5,189 nt of DNA from JAPKZH01 sp964537875 (lineage in GTDB: Bacteria > Acidobacteriota > Aminicenantia > Aminicenantales > UBA4085). This document shows positions 1 through 5,189 of the stretch, one piece after another. Location: NCBI GenBank assembly GCA_964537875.1, contig CAZIDN010000141.1, positions 1 to 5,189 of the forward strand. The letters run 5' to 3'. The stretch's first letter is position 1; each line of letters begins with the position of its first letter. Made by a program: the position numbers and the translations under genes. Below the pieces are notes generated by a model that saw nothing but the letters and a program-made list of their open reading frames with translations, made no database searches and was not told the origin of the DNA.

Positions 1-11
1 CATACTTTTGT

Positions 12-56
12 TGAAAATAAAAGAGTTAACCGTGCCAACTGTCGAACTTGGGTTAA
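12..56 (-). terminator. weak terminator-like hairpin downstream of the minus-strand gene pair
   Basis: Read on the minus strand, TTAAC (plus 52-56) can pair with GTTAA (26-30), and CCAA (48-51) with TTGG (35-38). This gives nine pairs around a nine-base loop with a four-base bulge on one side. The stem is followed by the U-rich run CTCTTTTATTTTC, which suits a rho-independent terminator placed about 100 bases after the stop codon of the beta-barrel gene. The stem is rich in A-T pairs and bulged, so it may be too weak to work. The rest of bases 1-160 shows no coding signal or other element that I can support. Confidence 0.25.
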
Positions 57-160
57 GCCGCTTATTTCCGCTTTTTGGTGAAATTAAGAAGGCCTACCGG
101 CTGCCGCTAAAGACGAATTGCATACAAGGACCGAGCCGGAGGGGCTGCTGAACAAAGCCG

Positions 161-880
161 CTAGAGGACTTCGGAAAAATTCCCGCTAAAGAACAGGGTG
201 ATCACGTTCTTGAAGTCGCTGCATCTGCAAAAGATCGAGTAGGCGGCGCCGATAAAGATTTCGCGAGCCACCTGGATCTTGATTTCGGGCTTGAAATAAG
301 TGCGGCCGATGAAGCTCAGCTTCTCCTTGTCGCAGTCGAGGCAACTGGCGATCTCACGCGTGGCGGAAACGCCCATGACGCCCTCATGGGCACCGATCCA
401 GAGGGGAAAAAGGCCGCTCTTGTTCTTGAAGGGGATGGGGACCTGGACGCCTGCCTGGGCATAATAAAAGAGTGGCGAGACGCTGCTTGTCTTTTCGCCC
501 CCTGTCGTCAAATTCGTGAATGGGTCTTTATCCTTAAGGAAGATCATTCCGAACCCGACGCCGATGTCAAAAAATTTAAAAAAAACAATGCCTCCGCCCA
601 GGCTGAAAGTAAACCCGGAAGAACTCGTTTTCAGCCGGCCGGCACTCGCGTCTTTCAGAGAAGCGATTCCCAGGTCCATGAGGACGAAAGGCTTGAGCGG
701 GCTGATTTTCTCTTCTTGATAAGGCTGATTCTCTTGGCCGGCAGGTCTGTTTTCCGGCCGGCCGACCAAGCTGAAAGTGGGAAGCCTAGGCGTGTCGGCC
801 GCTGAGGCCGTGACCATCATGGGGAAGAGAATAAACATGACAACGGCCAGAGGCAGGATGAATGGTTTATTACATTTCAT
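161..880 (-). CDS. secreted outer-membrane beta-barrel-like protein of unknown function
   Basis: This 239-residue protein is not one I can name. Residues 1-27 form a signal peptide: a Lys-containing start, a hydrophobic stretch around 7-23, then Ala-Ser-Ala before a likely cut at 27/28. A polar, Pro-rich linker (about 30-62) follows. From about 64 onward there are short amphipathic strands rich in Gly and aromatic residues (for example 90-114, 136-150, 195-216, 224-235), as in small outer-membrane beta-barrels. The last strand ends in Asn-Phe at 234-235 rather than at the very C-terminus, so a classical terminal Phe signal is missing. Four cysteines come in two close pairs, C180/C183 (CLDC) and C218/C220 (CRC). 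The ATG is preceded by AAGGA at plus 888-892, seven bases away. The gene follows the glycosidase gene after 42 bases on the same strand, so co-transcription is likely. Barrel identity is inferred from composition and pattern only. Confidence 0.6.
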   Translation of the reverse strand: MKCNKPFILPLAVVMFILFPMMVTASAADTPRLPTFSLVGRPENRPAGQENQPYQEEKISPLKPFVLMDLGIASLKDASAGRLKTSSSGFTFSLGGGIVFFKFFDIGVGFGMIFLKDKDPFTNLTTGGEKTSSVSPLFYYAQAGVQVPIPFKNKSGLFPLWIGAHEGVMGVSATREIASCLDCDKEKLSFIGRTYFKPEIKIQVAREIFIGAAYSIFCRCSDFKNVITLFFSGNFSEVL

Positions 881-887
881 GGATGAA

Positions 888-892
888 TCCTT
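888..892 (-). promoter_or_regulatory. Shine-Dalgarno site of the beta-barrel gene
   Basis: On the minus strand AAGGA lies seven bases before the ATG whose complement is at 878-880. It supports that start and shows the gene has its own initiation signal inside the 42-base gap after the glycosidase stop. Confidence 0.6.
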
Positions 893-896
893 TTTT

Positions 897-918
897 CGGA
901 AATAACATTTTATTTTCG
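897..918 (-). promoter_or_regulatory. AT-rich hairpin between the two minus-strand genes
   Basis: In the minus-strand RNA, CGAAAATAA and TTATTTCCG pair at eight of nine positions around the four-base loop AATG. The hairpin starts four bases after the glycosidase stop codon and ends four bases before the AAGGA site of the next gene. It has no U run after it (it is followed by A-rich sequence), so it does not look like an intrinsic terminator. A role in transcript stability or in exposing the downstream ribosome site is possible but inferred. Confidence 0.3.
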
Positions 919-922
919 ATCA

Positions 923-2530
923 TTATTGGGCTAGCGTCTGGATGATCTCAAACCGGCAAGGCCGTCGGAGCGATGATTCCGGCAGCGCGATAAAGATCAT
1001 GTCTCCTTCCTGGCTGCTCGGAGAAGGGCGACCGTTGATGGTTACGCGGACATTAACAGCTTTACCTTTGGGCGGCAGCCGGACTCCCAGCCTCTGCGGA
1101 TGGCTTCCTTCATAAGTTCCCACAACTTGGTCAAGCATCATTCGATACTGTAGGGTTCGATCGCGCCACTTGAGCGACTGCCCAAAGCCTCGCTGCCAGA
1201 ATTCTTCCGTGACCGTGGGCACGATAACGAGTGAGTCGTCGAGTCGAAAGTCAATCCCGAGCAGAAAGCGCTGAACGATGCGGATCAGGTTGGCCGGATA
1301 CTCGCAGTATGTGTTGGGGCCGACCGCGGCCACGCCCCCTTTGCCGTCGGGCTGGTACCTCTCACGCCAAAAGTAGCCGTTGTTCCGGCCCGCTTCGCAG
1401 ACTTTCCGGATTCCCCGCAAAAGTCCCGGAGCATCTCCCATCCGCGCTCTCGCCTGCGCGTCCAGGTACCAAACACGCCCCATCGCGGCTAAATCGTGCC
1501 GGTCCGGATGCGTAAATTCCCAGTCCTCGTAGGTTTCCGGACGCGTCGAGATGCCCGTGGGCATCCCGCCGTAGTAGAAACGCATTTCGTCTTTAAGCTG
1601 CGGCCAGAGGATCGCCCGCTGATCAAGCGTCGCCACATCGAGAGCGATGGCCGCCCAATCCACATCGGTCAAGCCGTGGCTCGCAATCAGGCCGCGTTGA
1701 GGATGAAAATACTCGGCGAAGTGATCCTTGACCCAGAAATGGTTCACAAAATTCTGCCGGACTCGCTTAGCCAACTCTTCGTATCTCCTCGCCGCCGTCT
1801 CATCTCCGACAAGGCGATTCAGCGCCGCCACCCGGCGGAAAGCGTCCACGGCATGGCACTGGGCGACGCCATCCGATTCGATTCTGGTCGGCCGTTCTAT
1901 ATAATAGCCTGCTCCTTTGACTGCTCCCCTATCGTCGGTCAATGAAGCGAGATAATCTGCCGCCAAATTGATCGAGGGAAGTTGCGCCACGAGCCACTTT
2001 CTATCGAGTGTATTCCTAAAAATGACATCCGCATTTTGGATGTACGTCGGGCTGGCGAGCGCTGCCAAAGGATTGCCGGGAACCCAGTGGGCATAGAGCC
2101 CGCCGTTGAGGTCCACGGGGGCTAAATGAGTCCCGTCGCCGGCCTGTTTGCCGGCCAGGTTTGGCAGAATGGCTATTGGCAAAGAGCCGTCTTTGCGTTG
2201 AAAGGTGCGGACATAGTCCCAATTAGCTTTCACCACCTCGACATGCCCGAGCCAAAGCAGCGCGTCGGTCATCTGATGTCCGTCTAGAGAAGGATAGGTG
2301 TAGCCATAGCCGAACCCCTGGCCGTCCGCGCACACGGACCAATAGCCGAAAAAAATCTTCGGGTTGACCGCCGCCAGCACGTTCTGCACGGCCGCCCGTT
2401 CATAGGCCTGTAAGATTTCTTGGTCTGGGATTTCTGGTAAAAAAAAGGACGGCCGTTGTTGGCCGGCAAGGACCGCCGTTGCCAGCGCGAACAAAATTAT
2501 GGAAAACTTGAGAATATGCGCCCGTCTCAC
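923..2530 (-). CDS. secreted six-hairpin glycosidase-like protein, (alpha/alpha)6 barrel
   Basis: The 535-residue protein probably hydrolyses a glycan outside the cytoplasm. The substrate is unknown. Residues 1-22 are a signal peptide (Arg2-Arg3, hydrophobic core, VLA before the cut). Residues about 35-428 resemble the (alpha/alpha)6 barrel of glycogen-debranching, GH63 and GH78-type enzymes: SLDGHQMTDALLWLG at 81-95, KDGSLPIAILPN at 113-124, IESDGVAQCHAVDAFRR at 217-233, then a helix pair rich in Ala/Arg, EDWEF at 335-339, and CEYPANLIRIVQRFLLGI at 409-426. The C-terminal part (about 430-530) looks like a beta-sandwich cap, as in related phosphorylases and debranching enzymes. Candidate acids are E218 or D220 and E410, by position only. 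There is no large N-terminal beta domain. The start is GTG (complement of 2528-2530), supported by GAAGGA nine bases upstream, the signal peptide and a near-consensus promoter. It likely heads an operon with the beta-barrel gene. The fold is fairly sure; the family number and activity are not. Confidence 0.78.
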   Translation of the reverse strand: MRRAHILKFSIILFALATAVLAGQQRPSFFLPEIPDQEILQAYERAAVQNVLAAVNPKIFFGYWSVCADGQGFGYGYTYPSLDGHQMTDALLWLGHVEVVKANWDYVRTFQRKDGSLPIAILPNLAGKQAGDGTHLAPVDLNGGLYAHWVPGNPLAALASPTYIQNADVIFRNTLDRKWLVAQLPSINLAADYLASLTDDRGAVKGAGYYIERPTRIESDGVAQCHAVDAFRRVAALNRLVGDETAARRYEELAKRVRQNFVNHFWVKDHFAEYFHPQRGLIASHGLTDVDWAAIALDVATLDQRAILWPQLKDEMRFYYGGMPTGISTRPETYEDWEFTHPDRHDLAAMGRVWYLDAQARARMGDAPGLLRGIRKVCEAGRNNGYFWRERYQPDGKGGVAAVGPNTYCEYPANLIRIVQRFLLGIDFRLDDSLVIVPTVTEEFWQRGFGQSLKWRDRTLQYRMMLDQVVGTYEGSHPQRLGVRLPPKGKAVNVRVTINGRPSPSSQEGDMIFIALPESSLRRPCRFEIIQTLAQ

Positions 2531-2539
2531 CTGATGAGG

Positions 2540-2545
2540 TCCTTC
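2540..2545 (-). promoter_or_regulatory. Shine-Dalgarno site fixing the GTG start of the glycosidase gene
   Basis: GAAGGA on the minus strand lies nine bases before GTG (complement of 2528-2530). No ATG in this frame gives a better signal peptide, so this site decides for the GTG start. Confidence 0.6.
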
Positions 2546-2550
2546 AGGAA

Positions 2551-2580
2551 AATATATCCTCGGCTGGAGATAGGTGTCAA
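2551..2580 (-). promoter_or_regulatory. sigma70-type promoter of the glycosidase/beta-barrel operon
   Basis: Minus strand: a perfect -35 box TTGACA (complement of 2575-2580), an 18-base spacer, then a -10 box TATATT (complement of 2551-2556), five of six consensus bases. Transcription would start near 2544, inside or just at the Shine-Dalgarno site, giving a leader of only about 14 bases before the GTG. The match is strong, but no transcript data are available. Confidence 0.6.
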
Positions 2581-2636
2581 GGCATTAAAAAGGCGGGAAG
2601 GCGAATAATTGCATCAGTCCCCGACATCTAAAAAGC

Positions 2637-2656
2637 TGATCAGGAAGATGATCAGG
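2637..2656. repeat. two direct copies of TGATCAGG, 12 bases apart
   Basis: TGATCAGG occurs at 2637-2644 and again at 2649-2656 with AAGA between. Each copy starts with the palindrome TGATCA, so the pair could also be read as two symmetric half-sites about one helical turn apart. It lies upstream of the glycosidase -35 box and between the two divergent units, a usual place for an operator. Regulator binding is inferred. Confidence 0.45.
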
Positions 2657-2670
2657 CCGTTCGTCGGCCT
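2654..2670. promoter_or_regulatory. perfect 6-bp hairpin in the divergent intergenic region
   Basis: AGGCCG (2654-2659) pairs perfectly with CGGCCT (2665-2670) around the five-base loop TTCGT. On the plus strand only TTT follows before CAAG, so the U run is too short for a convincing terminator, and none is needed between divergent genes. It overlaps the right-hand TGATCAGG repeat. It may be an operator or an RNA hairpin. Confidence 0.35.
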
Positions 2671-2682
2671 TTCAAGTTGAAA
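2670..2682. promoter_or_regulatory. 13-base palindrome TTTCAA-G-TTGAAA, possible operator
   Basis: The two six-base arms are perfect reverse complements centred on G2676. It directly follows the hairpin at 2654-2670. The right arm, TTGAAA, also resembles a -35 box on the plus strand, but no good -10 box is found 16-18 bases on. A binding site for a dimeric regulator is possible; the sequence does not say which. Confidence 0.35.
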
Positions 2683-2737
2683 ATGTGCCCTGACTCTGCT
2701 ACGCTTATCTACTGGTTCTTAAGGTCATTCTTGCGCC

Positions 2738-2746
2738 TGTGATAAT
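2738..2746 (+). promoter_or_regulatory. possible extended -10 promoter of the HD-GYP/lipoprotein operon
   Basis: TGTGATAAT has the TGn extension followed by GATAAT, five of six -10 bases. No good -35 box lies at the normal distance (TTAAGG at 2719-2724 is poor), which extended -10 promoters tolerate. A start near 2753 would give a leader of about 35 bases before ATG 2788. Confidence 0.35.
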
Positions 2747-2787
2747 GCCCATGGATCGGCACTTTTTCTTCTAGGTCAGCGATAAAA

Positions 2788-4149
2788 ATGATGCCTTCCC
2801 CCTTTCGAAAAATCCGAGTGAAAGCTTCTTTGTTCGTTCTCCTGCTTCTTATCGCAACGACCCTTACGCTCTATGTCGTCACGATCCGGATCATGAAAGA
2901 GCATATCCTGAACGAAGTCCTCAAACGGGCCGAATCCATGAGCCGGAGCATCGCCATCGTGGCGGGCTTCAGCTCTCTTTCTCAAGATATCATCGCACCC
3001 GACACATTTGTTTTCCAGAACAAGGATTTGAATCCGGATTTCGAGTATGTCGCCATCGTCGGCCTCAATAATGAGATTCTCGTGCACAGTGATATGAAAA
3101 GGGTCGGTACGACATTCGTGCCCTCGGGAGGGATACTGATCAGAAGGGACGCGGAAGGGACGCTTGTCAAAGAAGTCCTGGGAAAAACGGGCCCTCTTTT
3201 CGAAATCACGAGCCCGATTGTCTTCATGAAAAAAAATCTCGGGTCCGTCGTTCTCGTTGTGAACAGATCCATGCTCACCGGCGCCCAGAAGAAAGCCCAA
3301 AAAACCATTGTCTTGATATTTGCCTCGATCCTTCTGGTCGGGATCACCGGCAGCCTCCTTCTTTCATCTTACTTGACCAGGCCTATTCAAGAACTCTCCT
3401 CGGGCGTTGAAGAACTCAAGGAAGGAAAAAGGAGCCATCCGCTTCGTGTCTATTCAAAGGACGAACTCGGGAGATTAACCGAGAGCTTTAACGAGATGAC
3501 GGCCCTCATCACGGCCCAACGGGATCAATTGAACAAATATGCCGGCGATCTTGAAGAGGCATACGTCTCCACGGTCCGGGTCCTCGCCGCCGCGATCGAT
3601 GCCAGAGACGACTACACGCTCGGCCATTCGACACGAGTGGCCCAGATCTCAGTCCAAATGGGCAAAGAAATCGGGCTCGGCAAAAACGAGCTCGAAGAAC
3701 TCGAGATCGCCTGCCTCTTCCATGATGTCGGCAAAATCAAGATTCCCGATTCCATCCTCCTCAAAAAAGGGAAGCTCGAGCCCGCGGAACGAAGGGAAAT
3801 GATGCGGCACACGGAATATGGCACGGAAATTCTGAGCAAAGCCTCCTCCCTTGCTAAGTATATTCCGGCCGTCCGGCATCACCACGAATGGTACGACGGA
3901 ACGGGCTATCCGGATGGATTGAGCGGTGATAAAATTCCCCTCCAGGCGGCGATCATGGCCGTGGCGGATGTCTTTGATGCGATGACTTCGGGCAGGCCCT
4001 ACCGGGATGCCCATACCGTCGCGGACACGGTCAGAGAAATGAGAGGACAATCAGGAATACAATTTCGTCCCGACCTCATGGATGCTTTCTTGAGGTCCTT
4101 GGAAAAACTAAGACTTGGAATTCACAACGGCGGTCGAGGAACGACATGA
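2788..4149 (+). CDS. membrane HD-GYP cyclic-di-GMP phosphodiesterase with Cache-like sensor and HAMP
   Basis: The 453-residue protein is predicted to break down cyclic-di-GMP at the inner membrane. A first transmembrane helix spans about 13-33. A periplasmic sensor of about 139 residues (34-172) contains a Cache-like core (YVAIVGLNNEILVHSDM, 87-103). The second transmembrane helix is about 173-194, and HAMP runs about 195-247 (TRPIQEL ... DELGRLTESFNEM). The HD-GYP domain spans about 253-440 with all hallmarks: GHSTRVA (H280), HD at H312/D313 in FHDVGKIKIPD, H341, HHHEWYDGTGYPDGL (364-378), and ADVFDAMTSGRPYR (D394/D397). Position 276, four before H280, is Tyr, where trinuclear-iron members have Glu as I recall, so a two-metal site is more likely. 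ATG 2788 is directly followed by a second ATG. Only a weak AGG (2773-2775) precedes them, but an in-frame TAA at 2743 excludes a longer form with a better start. The stop overlaps the next gene by four bases. Confidence 0.93.
   Translation: MMPSPFRKIRVKASLFVLLLLIATTLTLYVVTIRIMKEHILNEVLKRAESMSRSIAIVAGFSSLSQDIIAPDTFVFQNKDLNPDFEYVAIVGLNNEILVHSDMKRVGTTFVPSGGILIRRDAEGTLVKEVLGKTGPLFEITSPIVFMKKNLGSVVLVVNRSMLTGAQKKAQKTIVLIFASILLVGITGSLLLSSYLTRPIQELSSGVEELKEGKRSHPLRVYSKDELGRLTESFNEMTALITAQRDQLNKYAGDLEEAYVSTVRVLAAAIDARDDYTLGHSTRVAQISVQMGKEIGLGKNELEELEIACLFHDVGKIKIPDSILLKKGKLEPAERREMMRHTEYGTEILSKASSLAKYIPAVRHHHEWYDGTGYPDGLSGDKIPLQAAIMAVADVFDAMTSGRPYRDAHTVADTVREMRGQSGIQFRPDLMDAFLRSLEKLRLGIHNGGRGTT
4136..4140 (+). 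promoter_or_regulatory. Shine-Dalgarno site of the lipoprotein gene, inside the HD-GYP gene
   Basis: GAGGA lies five bases before ATG 4146 and within the last codons of the HD-GYP gene. Together with the ATGA overlap it supports this start and translational coupling. Confidence 0.6.
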
Positions 4150-5021
4150 AAAACGGCTTTTTCCGGATCGCCTTTGTCTTGACCTCGATTCTCTCCGGGA
4201 TCCTGGTGACGTCATGTGCACCGCCCAAGAAGGTGTCTTTCTACCCGCTCATCTACCAGTCCCAACAATATCTCCAGGCGGGAGACTTCCAGAAAGCAAT
4301 CGACACCTGTCAGGCGACTTATGACGCGTATCCTGAGGCACGGACCGTTCTGGAGAATTACCTTAAAATCCTCCAACAGATCAAGGCCTCCGCCGATCGA
4401 TTCTTTGAAACAAAGGATTTTGTTTCGGCCATCCGGATTTATTCCCTCCTTTCGAGAAACTTCCCCCGTTTCCAGAAGTTTGAGAAGTCCCTTTCTTTCA
4501 CCAAAGGACTATTAGACACGCGATTGAGGAATTCCAGAAACGGGGAGAGCGAGAGACAAGCCCGCCAAGCCCTTGAAGCCGGCGATTTCGACAAGGCGAT
4601 CAAGGTTTACAGCACCGGCTATCTGGAAAATCCGGATGATGCGGATTGTCGGGCCGGCTTCATCTCCATCCTTGAAGAAATCAAACGCACCGGCGAAGGA
4701 GCATTCTCAAAAGAGAATTTTGTCCTCGCCGGACGGACGTATTCCAGCTTGCTCAAATATTTCAAATCATTCGAAAAATTTCGGGCCTCGCTCTCGTTCT
4801 CAGAAAAATCCCTGGATGAGGGAGTGCGAGTCTGCCGGACGGAGCTCAATAAAAAAGCGCTGGAACAATACCGGAAGGAAAATCTCGCTGAGGCCATCTC
4901 GATCTGGCAGAGCCTCTTGACATTTGACCCGGACAATATCGAGACGAAGAAGGCCATCGAAACGGCCACCATCCAGCTCAAAAAAATCAAGAAGCCGGCG
5001 AATTACCCTAAAACACGCTAG
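4146..5021 (+). CDS. TPR-like repeat lipoprotein coupled to the HD-GYP gene
   Basis: The 291-residue protein is probably a lipid-anchored envelope protein that binds other proteins. Residues 1-23 are a lipoprotein signal peptide with lipobox LVTSC, lipidated at C24; position +2 is Ala, so outer-membrane sorting would be allowed under the E. coli rule. The mature part is helical and made of TPR-like units such as LQAGDFQKAIDTCQATYDAY (43-62). Residues 41-130 and 141-230 align without any gap at a 100-residue offset, with 34 of 90 identical by my count (shared AGDF, ILxxIK, FVxAxRxYS, KFxxSLSF). A third, partial copy runs from about 237 to 280. Its ATG overlaps the HD-GYP stop codon as ATGA, so the two are co-translated and likely act together, for example as a partner of the periplasmic sensor (inferred). 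I do not recognise a named family. Confidence 0.8.
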   Translation: MKNGFFRIAFVLTSILSGILVTSCAPPKKVSFYPLIYQSQQYLQAGDFQKAIDTCQATYDAYPEARTVLENYLKILQQIKASADRFFETKDFVSAIRIYSLLSRNFPRFQKFEKSLSFTKGLLDTRLRNSRNGESERQARQALEAGDFDKAIKVYSTGYLENPDDADCRAGFISILEEIKRTGEGAFSKENFVLAGRTYSSLLKYFKSFEKFRASLSFSEKSLDEGVRVCRTELNKKALEQYRKENLAEAISIWQSLLTFDPDNIETKKAIETATIQLKKIKKPANYPKTR

Positions 5022-5086
5022 GCTAGACGGGCCAGTCGTTCGCTGATGGTCCAAAGGCGCTGGGCCGTTTCCCGGTAATATTTAAA

Positions 5087-5094
5087 CAAGCTTG
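5087..5094. promoter_or_regulatory. 8-base palindrome CAAGCTTG overlapping a -35 box
   Basis: The perfect palindrome overlaps the first three bases of the TTGACC box at 5092-5097. It could be a small operator, but eight bases of symmetry are common by chance. Confidence 0.15.
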
Positions 5095-5121
5095 ACCTCG
5101 CCCGCTGCTTATAGATAAAAT
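5092..5121 (+). promoter_or_regulatory. sigma70-type promoter of the gene starting at 5153
   Basis: TTGACC (5092-5097, five of six -35 bases), an 18-base spacer, and TAAAAT (5116-5121, five of six -10 bases). Transcription would begin near 5128, giving a leader of about 25 bases. This suggests that the last gene starts a new transcription unit instead of continuing the HD-GYP/lipoprotein operon. Confidence 0.5.
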
Positions 5122-5152
5122 TCGCTCATTCCTGATTAGGAGATCGCCTGCC

Positions 5153-5189
5153 ATGAAAGAGCCTCTGGAACTATTCATCCCGGGACGCG
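5153..5189 (+). CDS. start of a gene cut by the window end, possibly a GHMP-family kinase
   Basis: Twelve codons are visible, MKEPLELFIPGR, with no stop before the window ends. AGGAG at 5138-5142 lies ten bases before the ATG, and a sigma70-like promoter lies upstream, so a real start is likely. The N-terminal pattern of hydrophobic residues followed by Pro-Gly-Arg is how many GHMP kinases (galactokinase, mevalonate kinase and sugar-kinase relatives) begin, where PGR leads into a segment ending in Gly-Glu-His. Only the first part of that signature is inside the window, so the family call is a guess. Confidence 0.55.
   Translation, partial: MKEPLELFIPGR

Noticed and set aside
386..805. 139-codon open frame on the plus strand inside the beta-barrel gene
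   Set aside because: It is antisense to a gene with a signal peptide, good ribosome site and sensible protein pattern. Its own translation is rich in charged residues with no domain pattern.
1496..1945. 149-codon open frame on the plus strand inside the glycosidase gene
   Set aside because: It mirrors the codon pattern of the opposite strand and shows no motif or ribosome site. The glycosidase frame has clear conserved motifs over the same bases.
2677..2705. TTGAAA with TACGCT as a promoter for the HD-GYP gene
   Set aside because: The -10 candidate matches only three of six bases. The extended -10 at 2738-2746 is better and nearer.
2745..2774. Tiny frame MPMDRHFFF before the HD-GYP start, possible leader peptide
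   Set aside because: It has no ribosome site, would begin upstream of the predicted transcript start, and shows no run of regulatory codons apart from three Phe.
2531..2787. Cyclic-di-GMP riboswitch ahead of the HD-GYP gene
   Set aside because: I looked for the conserved GEMM-type core and its two-helix layout and could not find it. The likely leader of about 35 bases is also too short to hold one.
2776..3300. 174-codon open frame on the minus strand inside the HD-GYP gene
   Set aside because: It is antisense to the transmembrane and Cache-like sensor region of a well-supported gene and is full of Asp/His/Arg, typical of reverse-frame reading.
5027..5068. Inverted repeat ACGGGCCAG / CTGGGCCGT after the lipoprotein gene as terminator
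   Set aside because: Eight of nine bases pair, but with a central G-G mismatch, a 24-base loop, competing pairings (GGGCCA with TGGTCC) and only TTT afterwards. It is not convincing as an intrinsic terminator.

Overview
The window comes from a bacterium with a Gram-negative type envelope. The encoded proteins include one with a lipoprotein signal, one that looks like a small outer-membrane beta-barrel, and a two-transmembrane cyclic-di-GMP phosphodiesterase with a periplasmic sensor. The general style (medium-GC codon use, a secreted six-hairpin glycosidase beside a Cys-pair beta-barrel protein, a TPR lipoprotein) reminds me of Acidobacteriota or Candidatus Aminicenantes. This is an impression only; no marker gene is present to settle it.

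Layout. Bases 1-160 hold no gene I can support, only a weak terminator-like hairpin serving the minus strand. Two minus-strand genes follow and read leftward: a secreted (alpha/alpha)6-barrel glycosidase-like protein (923-2530), then a small secreted beta-barrel-like protein (161-880), 42 bases apart and probably one transcript. A 257-base divergent intergenic region (2531-2787) carries a very good sigma70-type promoter for the glycosidase. It also has a stack of short repeats and palindromes and a possible extended -10 promoter for the rightward genes. The rightward pair is a membrane HD-GYP phosphodiesterase (2788-4149) and a TPR-like lipoprotein (4146-5021). They overlap by four bases (ATGA), so they are almost certainly translated together. 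After a short spacer, a new sigma70-like promoter and Shine-Dalgarno site introduce the first 12 codons of another gene (5153 onward), possibly a GHMP-family sugar kinase, cut by the window end.

How they may work together. The HD-GYP protein has all the usual catalytic residues, a Cache-like periplasmic sensor region and a HAMP linker, so it should lower cyclic-di-GMP in response to an envelope signal. Its coupled partner is a surface- or periplasm-facing lipoprotein built from an almost perfectly 100-residue repeat. This suggests a protein scaffold or ligand-presenting partner for the sensor. The divergent glycosidase/beta-barrel pair looks like a small carbohydrate-processing unit at the cell envelope. 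Whether the two divergent units are co-regulated cannot be decided from sequence alone. No mobile element, CRISPR array, tRNA or rRNA was seen. The most unusual items are the gapless 100-residue duplication in the lipoprotein, the coupled HD-GYP/lipoprotein pair and the unassigned secreted glycosidase.
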